DNA of 64,000 bases, taken from Acinetobacter pittii ATCC 19004 = CIP 70.29. Its GTDB lineage: Bacteria > Pseudomonadota > Gammaproteobacteria > Pseudomonadales > Moraxellaceae. The stretch is taken from assembly GCF_000369045.1 (NCBI RefSeq), contig NZ_KB849797.1, forward strand, positions 526,132 through 590,131. Direction: 5' to 3'. Numbering within the stretch: the first letter of the stretch is position 1; the number at the start of each line of letters is the position of its first letter. The notes beneath the pieces were generated by a model. The model saw only the letters and a program-made list of their open reading frames with translations, searched no databases and had not been told where the DNA came from. Position numbers and translations under genes: made by a program. Positions 1-7,974 of the stretch are shown here, piece after piece.

Positions 1-15
1 AAACTGCTTATATAT

Positions 16-91
<76 letters not shown>

Positions 92-99
92 AATTTAAA

Positions 100-128
100 A
101 GGCCCTAGTCGAAAGACTGGGGCTTTTT
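100..128 (+). terminator. Rho-independent terminator of the tRNA
   Basis: The hairpin GGCCCTAGTC-GAAA-GACTGGGGC has a GAAA tetraloop and is followed by a run of six T. It ends the tRNA transcript. It is about 130 bp from the end of the leftward operon, so it could also stop readthrough from that side. Confidence 0.85.
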
Positions 129-258
129 TCTTTTTATCGACCCATGATTTTACGTTCTATCGATTCACAGCATATTCATTCTGAGAATAGCTCAGCTCAA
201 GGCCGAGTATTTCATTGATAGACTCAGATTTTTAAACCAGTAATTGTTTCGAGTTAAT

Positions 259-1023
259 CTAGTTATATTTGCAGGGTATTGGTGTTATCCGATGCGTAGA
301 TATAAAGGGTAATGATTGAAAACAATCCAAGTTAAAGCGCTCTAGACTACATCTTTGTTGTAAACAGATAGAAAAGATGAAGTTATGATCATAGACATAG
401 CTTTGGAAATAATATTCTTCTGCCTTTTGAATATCACGAGTTGAATCGAGAAACTCTATATGTTCAGCTAACACATGAAAGTTGAGCTTCTTTAAATGAC
501 GACTCATTCCTTCGCCAGTACATTTAATATAGGATTCTTTTAAGGTCCATATTTGAAAAAACCGTTGATATACAGTGGATGGATCAATCCTTTCATTTTC
601 CTGAATCCATTCAATTTCACTTGGCGCTAACACACTATCGACACGCATCCAATCGAACTCACGGTCCAGCCGTTCAACATCAACTCCTATTTCTCCTTTT
701 TCAGTCACCGCAAGAACAATAACGTCTGCTGAATGACTAAGATTGAAATAAACAGCTTTACTACCTTGTATAAAAGGTTTGCCGTTAGGTTGTAATTGAA
801 TGTTGACCTCATGGGGTGAAATACCCAACTTATCTGCTAAAACAGACTTCGTTAACACACGAGAAATTAAGAAAAGTCGTGCAGCATGAGGATGATATTG
901 ATCATATCTCAACTTTTCTGCCGCATTGAGAAAGCTGAGATAATGACTCAACATGAGATGGTTTTGTGGCACGCGTGAAACCGGGCAGACATACACCTGT
1001 ACTTTGGAAATATCAGACATCAC
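259..1023 (-). CDS. 4'-phosphopantetheinyl transferase (Sfp/EntD type)
   Basis: This 254-residue protein carries the Sfp-type PPTase signatures: NLSHS at 94-98, the metal-binding GVDVE at 113-117 and WTLKES (the WxxKES/A motif) at 159-164. Enzymes of this family move the phosphopantetheine arm of CoA onto the conserved serine of carrier proteins. It is the last gene of the eight-gene leftward operon, and its start overlaps the end of the preceding gene by 11 bp. Its likely substrates are the free carrier protein (11931-12191) and the carrier domain of the NRPS (7975-11934). Length is normal for the family. The first two codons are both ATG, so the start could be either one. Function is firm by motif; which carriers it serves is inferred from context. 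Confidence 0.93.
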   Translation of the reverse strand: MMSDISKVQVYVCPVSRVPQNHLMLSHYLSFLNAAEKLRYDQYHPHAARLFLISRVLTKSVLADKLGISPHEVNIQLQPNGKPFIQGSKAVYFNLSHSADVIVLAVTEKGEIGVDVERLDREFDWMRVDSVLAPSEIEWIQENERIDPSTVYQRFFQIWTLKESYIKCTGEGMSRHLKKLNFHVLAEHIEFLDSTRDIQKAEEYYFQSYVYDHNFIFSICLQQRCSLERFNLDCFQSLPFISTHRITPIPCKYN

Positions 1024-2878
1024 TGAGCTGTACTGTGGTGCTGATATATTTGGTTAGAACTGGTGTGAGGTAATCATAAACCGCTTCTACATGGGTAACG
1101 TGCGGATTATGGCCTGCGCCAGTAATGATATGTACAGGGATATTAGGATTTATTGTAGTAACAATTGGATCCTTCTCTCCAACAATGATTTCAACTTTAG
1201 AACCAAGTTCGTTTAACAAAGCTGTTTGAGATACTCTCTTTTGAGGCAAACTAATACGATGCATATACTCACTAATATGCTTGGCTACCGACACCCGGCG
1301 TAATGAATCCATCGCATAACCAACAGATAGATTTTTTTGTCCATCTGGATGCAGATTTTTAGCAATTTTATCTTTCGATACAAAACGGAAAATTAGATTA
1401 GAGATCGTTTGTATTTGAAATATTTTTGCGGCCTGTGCCTGCACGAAATAAGGCGATATAAGGATAAGACGTGCAACTTTATTTGGATATTTCTGTGCAA
1501 GACTCAATGCAAATAAACATCCTAACGAGTGAGCAATAACAACACTATTTGGTGCTAAAAGCTTTGCAGCATTATCAATAAACTGATGATTGTTATCTTC
1601 CATCACCTCATAACTACCTGAACGCCCAAGTCCAGGTAGGTCCATCATTGCGACCTGATCATAGGTGATTTTATTAACTATTGGGAACCAACATGTGCTA
1701 TCGAATGGAATACCGTGTAAAAATAATGCAGAAGATTTTTCTGAACCAACTGGTTGTTTAGTATAGATTTCTGTCCAATATCGATTCTGATAGCTGAAAC
1801 AGCTAGGTGTTGGAGCTTGCATACGACCAAAACGTGTAAGGACCAGACGATCAATCCAACGAGAAAAATAAGCACTGGTACTGATTAAGTCCGCAATACC
1901 CATCTTAACAGCCATCTTTTCTGTTTCAGCGACATGATAGTTTTCATTAGAAATGAAAGCGAGCTGCTCTTTTGAGCCACCAAGCAATACCTCGGGTAAT
2001 TTCTCGAGCAGAACTTTAGGTATTTGCAAATGTGGTGCGCTAACCCCTAAATGCTCGGCAGCTAGGTTAACTAGACGATGACATTTAGGTGTCGCAGGAT
2101 CAAGTAATACATACTCCTGAGCAATAGTCTCAGGAAAAGATATCGTTCGGATGAGAAAGCTCACGATATATTGCATATTGCAGAGTGGTAGGAATGTATC
2201 ACTCCCACCAGGCAGCGCCAGCAGACGTCCTTGATATAACTTATCAATCATTTCGGCAATACCAATATATTGCATATCACCATAAGTATAAAAACCATCA
2301 ATGACTGTCGCCGGATTTATTGCGGTCCATGGCACATTTAAACGCTTACATGTCTCAATAAAAGCCTGATGCCCTAAAATTTTCGAAGCTTCGTAACCAC
2401 CATATTTATAATACAAATCATCAGCAGACTCTTGCGGCGGAGTAGCGACACGATATCCACCAATCCAGATAAATCGCTCAAGCTGCTTCAATGTCGCAGC
2501 CCATTCAATCAGAGCAAGTCCTGATTTAACATTCGTACGCTGAGCTTCAGCTTTGCTAATGCCCCAATTAAATGATGCTGCAAGATGATAAACAACATGG
2601 ATCTTTTTTTGAGCATCCGTTAGTAGAGAGTCCAACTTAAAGTCATGACTTAAATCATACTCAACAAAAGAAATAGATGGATCTGTCAGCCCTTGTGTTG
2701 CAATGAAACCTAATAGCTTTTCTTTCTTAGTTGCCGCATTGCGTAGTGCAGCAATCACCTGATGACCTTCTCGTAGAAGTTCAACGATCAATCTACTGCC
2801 AATAAAACCTGCTGCACCTGTTACTAATATGGTCTTCCGTGAAAAATTATCTTTTTTTGCATTATTTAAATTATTCAT
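1013..2878 (-). CDS. SDR/epimerase-like reductase fused to an alpha/beta hydrolase
   Basis: The protein has 621 residues and two enzyme domains. Residues 15-340 form an extended SDR (NAD-dependent epimerase/reductase-like) unit, with the nucleotide-binding TGAAGFIG at 20-27 and the catalytic-type YEASK at 162-166. Residues 365-610 form an alpha/beta hydrolase, with HGIPFDS at 388-394, the nucleophile elbow AHSLG with Ser451, Asp570 in VGEKDP, and His590 in GAGHNPH, so a full triad is visible. It is gene seven of the lipopeptide operon. The pairing suggests reductive or hydrolytic tailoring, or editing of a thioester product, but the substrate cannot be read from sequence. The two parts may be independent enzymes joined for stoichiometry. 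Overlap with the next gene indicates translational coupling. Confidence 0.88.
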   Translation of the reverse strand: MNNLNNAKKDNFSRKTILVTGAAGFIGSRLIVELLREGHQVIAALRNAATKKEKLLGFIATQGLTDPSISFVEYDLSHDFKLDSLLTDAQKKIHVVYHLAASFNWGISKAEAQRTNVKSGLALIEWAATLKQLERFIWIGGYRVATPPQESADDLYYKYGGYEASKILGHQAFIETCKRLNVPWTAINPATVIDGFYTYGDMQYIGIAEMIDKLYQGRLLALPGGSDTFLPLCNMQYIVSFLIRTISFPETIAQEYVLLDPATPKCHRLVNLAAEHLGVSAPHLQIPKVLLEKLPEVLLGGSKEQLAFISNENYHVAETEKMAVKMGIADLISTSAYFSRWIDRLVLTRFGRMQAPTPSCFSYQNRYWTEIYTKQPVGSEKSSALFLHGIPFDSTCWFPIVNKITYDQVAMMDLPGLGRSGSYEVMEDNNHQFIDNAAKLLAPNSVVIAHSLGCLFALSLAQKYPNKVARLILISPYFVQAQAAKIFQIQTISNLIFRFVSKDKIAKNLHPDGQKNLSVGYAMDSLRRVSVAKHISEYMHRISLPQKRVSQTALLNELGSKVEIIVGEKDPIVTTINPNIPVHIITGAGHNPHVTHVEAVYDYLTPVLTKYISTTVQLSDV

Positions 2879-2932
2879 AAATCACCTTAATTAGGGACTG
2901 CAAACTCCAGCATTGTTTTGGAGCGAATTATC

Positions 2933-4207
2933 TTAAAAGTTATATCGAACCTGGGCATACACCAGACTGTTATCTCTAAATTGTCCTAACACCGTATCAT
3001 TTCTGCCCCAGAACCGATCACCACCTGCATTCAATTGCCAGTGATCATTAAGGTTGTAATTAATACGAACTCTCAGCATCTCATTGGGCTCTGGTGCAAA
3101 ATAGAAACCTGTTACTTCTAACTTTAGATTGTCATTCAGGAGGTTAAGTGCATAGCGCAGCATAGCTCCATATTGATCACGCTCATATTGGTTACTGATG
3201 GTTTGCTGATAACGGTAAACTTCTCTCAATAATGGATTTGTTAGACTATCGGCAGATCTTAAGTCCTCCGTATGTTTATAGACACCTACTAAACTCACGG
3301 TGGAATTCTTCAATGCTAATTCTGGACCCATGACCACGGTCAGATTATTTTTTTTGTGCGTAAGATCTTCACTACCATTCGAGTCAGTTTTTGTATAGGC
3401 AGCTTCACCGCGCCATACGATATCGTTATGGTTATAACTGAAATCAAATCCATAGACGGACATAGAATTATTTTTCAGCTGCAATGTTGCCTCCCCTGTT
3501 GGAGATGCAGAAATAATTGACAGATCGGGCATGTGGTCCAAACCTGAGAAATACGATGCACCCACATCTAGACCATCTACAGAATAATCCCAACGCATTG
3601 CAAATGCAGGACGGCTCTTACGGTCTATGTCATACTGAACACCAGCAATCTGACGCAATGGAATCACATCTGAACGACTACGCGGATACCACAATGCCGT
3701 CCATTTATTGGTTCCAGATTCAGGAATATACGTCAATTTGATTGCATCATTTCCTAGACGTTGATCTGTCTCGTCTGGTACTAGACGCGTATAGTCACGG
3801 GGCGATAGGTTATCCGTTGGGTTAATTCCATCCGCTCTCCCCCAGACGACAATCTGACGACCAACATCGACATAGACGGTCTGGTCCCAGTTGTAAGAGG
3901 CGTACAACTCACGTAAGTTGCGATTCACCTTACTCACCTGATCTGGGTTTACAGTATGTTCTGTTTCGTCTCCAATATTTATGTCGTAATGGATCTTAAA
4001 CTCAGGGTTAAACTTGAGCGTACCATTGGACCAGAAACTTGCTTGCCCAATGTTTTTTAACGAACTTAAATCACGATCTGATGACCAGACATCGAGTCTG
4101 GCTGAGTTCTGGCTCACAAAACTCATTTCGCTGTCATCTGCATAAGCATGCTGCAGTAGCATAAAGCTACTGCAGCATGCAAATACCCAATAGGCACCTT
4201 GCGTCAT
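2933..4207 (-). CDS. Outer-membrane beta-barrel protein (DUF1302-like) of the export system
   Basis: This 424-residue protein has a signal peptide (hydrophobic stretch to about residue 23, then AYADDSEM). The remainder is rich in alternating aromatic/polar strands typical of a beta-barrel, and it ends in RYNF with the C-terminal phenylalanine recognised by the BAM machinery. It overlaps the RND gene by 4 bp, so the two are translationally coupled. The family resembles the DUF1302-type barrels found beside RND/MMPL transporters and LolA-like proteins. By position it is the likely outer-membrane part of the lipopeptide exporter. It lacks the TolC helical hairpin pattern, so it is not a TolC-type channel. 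Confidence 0.72.
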   Translation of the reverse strand: MTQGAYWVFACCSSFMLLQHAYADDSEMSFVSQNSARLDVWSSDRDLSSLKNIGQASFWSNGTLKFNPEFKIHYDINIGDETEHTVNPDQVSKVNRNLRELYASYNWDQTVYVDVGRQIVVWGRADGINPTDNLSPRDYTRLVPDETDQRLGNDAIKLTYIPESGTNKWTALWYPRSRSDVIPLRQIAGVQYDIDRKSRPAFAMRWDYSVDGLDVGASYFSGLDHMPDLSIISASPTGEATLQLKNNSMSVYGFDFSYNHNDIVWRGEAAYTKTDSNGSEDLTHKKNNLTVVMGPELALKNSTVSLVGVYKHTEDLRSADSLTNPLLREVYRYQQTISNQYERDQYGAMLRYALNLLNDNLKLEVTGFYFAPEPNEMLRVRINYNLNDHWQLNAGGDRFWGRNDTVLGQFRDNSLVYAQVRYNF

Positions 4208-7200
4208 TTTTCAAGACTCTGAGGTGAGAAAAGCTTATCCGATAAGGTTTTTTCTGCGACAAAATCATTGACGATCACTTGTGTCATATGCTGAGTTTGC
4301 AGATTCTTCGCCATAGATTTCATGGCTTGCCATCTTGGTTTCACTTTGCCGTAAGGACGGATATCCGTGAACTCAATATGCTTTAACGGCTTGCCTGCTG
4401 TATCCCAAATGTCGATGGTTGCTGTAACAAAGTTGTCTTTGAGTATGCACATGCGACGTTTGCTATAACCAAAGTCACTCTTCACCGTATTATTAATTGG
4501 CGTTGCTTCGATCATATAGCAATCTTTGCCATTAAATTTGCCATCTGCAAGTTTGGTGTACTTCCAGTCACTTAGCTTATAGCCAAGTACATCACCATAA
4601 CTAAAGTCCGTACCAATAAAAGCATCACCCTTATTCGCTGATGCAAGACGGCGCACTTTTTTCAATGCAGGCAAATAGACAAACATGCTATCACTGCCTT
4701 TTGAGTTCTCAATCAATAACGTCGTGGTTCCCTGTACATCTGCAGGCGAGATAAACTCGGTCAAACGCATATTGTTCTGAGTATTTCCAGCAAGCTTGGT
4801 CATATTTTTAGTCAAGCGCACACGTTGCTCGCCATTTTTAGAAGTCAAAATAAATTTGGCACTAGCACTTGAAGTCAGGAATTTAGAGGCATCATCACTA
4901 CGATTAACAATGTCTTGAACTTCATCTGCATGAGATGTTTTAGGTAATGAAAAGGTGAGCGCAGTACCTAACAAAAGGCTTGTCACAACAGTTTGTGCAA
5001 CGGGGATACTTTTCTTATTTGAGGAAAAGATGAAACGAGGTTTTAATATTAGAATCATTGTAGGTACCATAATTAAGGTTGCAAACACACTGAATAGCAT
5101 CGCAATCACAATAAACATCGCCAGCCATTGATGTACGTGGAAGCCCTGCGATAAGGACAATACGCCATACCCGCCAGCGACCGCAGTCGCGACAAAAAGA
5201 GAAGCCTTACCAGCAGTACTTAATGTTTTACGAATAGCATCTTTGATATCTCCCCCTTCTTCGCGCAAGATTTCACGCAAACGATAGAGGAAATAAATTG
5301 CGTAATCCGCACCAATACCTACAGCCATGGCCGAGATAAGGGAATTTGGAATATTGAGCGGAATGTCGAGCCAGCCCATCACACCAAAGATGGCAAGAAT
5401 TGAGAACAAAAGTGGTGTCAGAACAATCAGTCCAGCTGAAATCGAACGGAAGACCAGGGCTGAAATAAAGAATACGGCAAATGAAATTTGTAGAATGTTC
5501 ATAAGCTTGCCGTGAACCATTGTCTCAGTCAAAGCAATCGTTTGCGTCACGTCACCACCAAAACTCACTACAGCCTTGTCACCCAATTGAGCCGCCATAT
5601 ACGTTTTTAGCGACTCAAGGATTTCTTTGATACGGTGGTTGCTGCCCGTTTTCATAAGAATCGTGATCTTGGCATAGCGCTGAGTAGTATCAATGTAGGA
5701 TTCAAAATCAGTCGGCTCACCAGACATTGAATACAACAGCAGATATTGAGCAACAACATCTTTGGTTGCAGGAACCTGAAATGCCTGTGGCTGATCGGCA
5801 TTCATTGCCTGATTCATCCTTTTGATATAGTCCACGATAGAGATTGTTTTACCAACCTCTGGAATTGAATTCGCGAACTTCTCTGTATTATCAATCGCTT
5901 TTAGGATCTCTGGGTTTTCAATACCGTCACGGACCTTCGTATCGACCATAATATAAAGGCTGTTTGTGCCACCAAGTGACTGATTCAAGAACCTGTCATC
6001 CTGCTGCATCGGTAGGTCACGAGAGAAGAAATTCCGACTATCGTTATCTACCACAATACGACTCGTGCCGATCGCAAGAAAGACACCAATTGCCGCAATC
6101 GCAGTCATTAACATCATTCGTGGACGAACTGACAAAATGGCATCGCCAATACGATTTGGAATCCAATCCCAGATCGGTAGCCCTTTGCGTTTGACCTTCG
6201 TAACCGAAGGCGGTGGCAACATTGAGCGTAGTGCTGGAATAAAAGTCATCTCGATGATCAACGTACTGATGATCCCGATTCCAGTAAAAATACCGAATGA
6301 ACGGATAGTTGGAATATTGAAGGTCAACAGAGAGAAGAATCCAGCCGCCGCAATTCCTCCAGCCAGCACCATAACTGGACCAACACGAACTAAAGACTGC
6401 ACCACAGCTTCGCTATTGGCAACTTTAGGTTCCATCCCTTGAGCAATCAGACGATCAAAATCTTCATAGTAGCGTTTGAGCAACTGCACGGCGTGCCCTG
6501 CTGCAATGGCCAGGATCAAAATTGGTGTAGGCGAGTTAAAGATATCCATAGGCTGTTTGAACAGCCCCATCATGCCCATACCCCATGCCACAGCAAGCAA
6601 AGCTGTAACGAGTGGCAGAATCAAACCCTGCTTACTGCGGAATGCTTCAAAGTGCAACAATCCAATCACCAATACGGCAATCGGGAACAAGATATTGATA
6701 CGCTTAGAGTAATCTTCAGCTTTATCTAGATAGACAGGATTACCGCCGACACTGAGCGTCATATCTTTAGATTGTTCGCTTTCTACAATTTTGTTGATCG
6801 GAGCCATCATCTTCTGGAAGCCCTCTGGACTTTCCTCAAGCTCAAGCAAAATCGCAGCAGTTCTTTGATCTTTAGACACCACTGAATTCATATAAGTTGG
6901 ATTCATTGCCAACACTTTTTTCAGTTGATCGATATCATCCTGAGTGACTGAACTGGTCGGCAATAATTTTTTGGCATCAAACCCTTCCGAATTAGCCATG
7001 ATCCCTTTCGCTTGACGTGCAGCCAAACTCATCATAGTTGATCGAACAACGCCGGGGGCGTTGTCCACTTCTTCGGTAATACGTTTGACTTTTTCCAACA
7101 CTTGCGGTTGATAAATATCACCTTGCTTCGGTGTAATACCGATCACAACCATATACTTGGAGCCGAATTTTTTTTCGATCAGCTTGGTCGAGGTGATATA

Positions 7201-7950
7201 AGGATGCCCATTCGGTGCAAGTGCGCCTGGATCAATAATAATTTTTACACCAGATGCAAGGTATGCCAAAGCAATCGTCAAGAGCATGACCACTGTCAGT
7301 ACAATACGGCGATGTCTAAGAATCCATCGCGCATATTGCTCCATCACTAGATGAGTCTTTTGAAGTGATTTTTCGATCTCTTGCGATGATTCTTTGATCT
7401 CCTGCAATGGTTTTTTGATCTCTGGCGATGGTTCTTCTATCTCCTGCAATGGTTTTTTGACTTCTACCGATGGCTCTTCAATCTCTTGCGTTTGCGTACT
7501 CACTGCCTCATAGGTTCCGCCCTTCTGAGCCAGCGCCTGAAGATTAGCAAGATCTTTTTTGAACTGGGCAAGAACCATTTTTTTTAGCAGTGCATTAGGA
7601 AATACACCAAAAAAGCCGCCCGGCTCTGCCTCAAACAACCATTCAATCCATGTACCTTCTGGATGAGGTTTGAAGCGATAAGTACCTTTGTAATAAAACG
7701 GTCCTTCTAACACTTGGAAGGCATACAATTCATTCGGTACCAGGTGTGTAATTTCACCTTTAAAGGCCAACTCACGACTAGCAAAGCTCAAATTGAGTTC
7801 ATACTTGCTGCCCACACGCGGAGTAGTGTCTAGTAGCTCTGAATGCTTACATGACAATTGCCAGCTTGCATCATTGCCCGGGTTTGCAAGATATTTAAAA
7901 ACTTTATCAATCTCGGCCGGTATAAGGAAAGCATGTTCTATGGTCACCAT
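4204..7950 (-). CDS. Fused exporter: SRPBCC domain, RND/MMPL transporter and LolA-like domain
   Basis: This very large protein (1248 residues) joins three units that are normally separate. Residues 1-145 look like an SRPBCC (polyketide cyclase/START-like) lipid-binding domain. Residues 150-200 are a charged Glu/Lys/Pro linker made of three 14-residue repeats. Residues 205-975 are a full MMPL/RND permease: a first membrane segment (about 214-234), a large periplasmic loop, a membrane bundle, a second loop, and a second bundle containing GIGADYAIYF. Residues 982-1004 form another hydrophobic segment ending in a signal-peptide-like SHADE. Residues 1005-1248 resemble LolA-like lipoprotein-sorting proteins. 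With the adjacent barrel protein it would form an envelope-spanning lipid export route for the operon product. Transport function is inferred from family and context; the fusion is read directly, with no stop or frameshift inside. Confidence 0.85.
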   Translation of the reverse strand: MVTIEHAFLIPAEIDKVFKYLANPGNDASWQLSCKHSELLDTTPRVGSKYELNLSFASRELAFKGEITHLVPNELYAFQVLEGPFYYKGTYRFKPHPEGTWIEWLFEAEPGGFFGVFPNALLKKMVLAQFKKDLANLQALAQKGGTYEAVSTQTQEIEEPSVEVKKPLQEIEEPSPEIKKPLQEIKESSQEIEKSLQKTHLVMEQYARWILRHRRIVLTVVMLLTIALAYLASGVKIIIDPGALAPNGHPYITSTKLIEKKFGSKYMVVIGITPKQGDIYQPQVLEKVKRITEEVDNAPGVVRSTMMSLAARQAKGIMANSEGFDAKKLLPTSSVTQDDIDQLKKVLAMNPTYMNSVVSKDQRTAAILLELEESPEGFQKMMAPINKIVESEQSKDMTLSVGGNPVYLDKAEDYSKRINILFPIAVLVIGLLHFEAFRSKQGLILPLVTALLAVAWGMGMMGLFKQPMDIFNSPTPILILAIAAGHAVQLLKRYYEDFDRLIAQGMEPKVANSEAVVQSLVRVGPVMVLAGGIAAAGFFSLLTFNIPTIRSFGIFTGIGIISTLIIEMTFIPALRSMLPPPSVTKVKRKGLPIWDWIPNRIGDAILSVRPRMMLMTAIAAIGVFLAIGTSRIVVDNDSRNFFSRDLPMQQDDRFLNQSLGGTNSLYIMVDTKVRDGIENPEILKAIDNTEKFANSIPEVGKTISIVDYIKRMNQAMNADQPQAFQVPATKDVVAQYLLLYSMSGEPTDFESYIDTTQRYAKITILMKTGSNHRIKEILESLKTYMAAQLGDKAVVSFGGDVTQTIALTETMVHGKLMNILQISFAVFFISALVFRSISAGLIVLTPLLFSILAIFGVMGWLDIPLNIPNSLISAMAVGIGADYAIYFLYRLREILREEGGDIKDAIRKTLSTAGKASLFVATAVAGGYGVLSLSQGFHVHQWLAMFIVIAMLFSVFATLIMVPTMILILKPRFIFSSNKKSIPVAQTVVTSLLLGTALTFSLPKTSHADEVQDIVNRSDDASKFLTSSASAKFILTSKNGEQRVRLTKNMTKLAGNTQNNMRLTEFISPADVQGTTTLLIENSKGSDSMFVYLPALKKVRRLASANKGDAFIGTDFSYGDVLGYKLSDWKYTKLADGKFNGKDCYMIEATPINNTVKSDFGYSKRRMCILKDNFVTATIDIWDTAGKPLKHIEFTDIRPYGKVKPRWQAMKSMAKNLQTQHMTQVIVNDFVAEKTLSDKLFSPQSLEK
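7358..7486 (-). repeat. Three tandem 42-bp coding repeats in the transporter linker
   Basis: The stretch encodes three imperfect 14-residue units built on the pattern QEIEEPSxEIKKPL (protein residues about 155-197). The central and right copies share the run TCCTGCAATGGTTTTTTGA at exactly 42 bp spacing. Because 42 is divisible by three, copy-number change by slippage would keep the frame and only alter linker length. Confidence 0.85.
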
Positions 7951-7974
7951 AGTGGTTCTACCTTCTTGTATTTC

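Noticed and set aside
6065-6442. 125-codon plus-strand frame inside the RND gene
   Set aside because: Shadow of the conserved transporter sequence on the other strand.
7358-7486. 42-bp tandem repeats as a CRISPR-like array
   Set aside because: No unique spacers; repeats are contiguous, in frame and coding.
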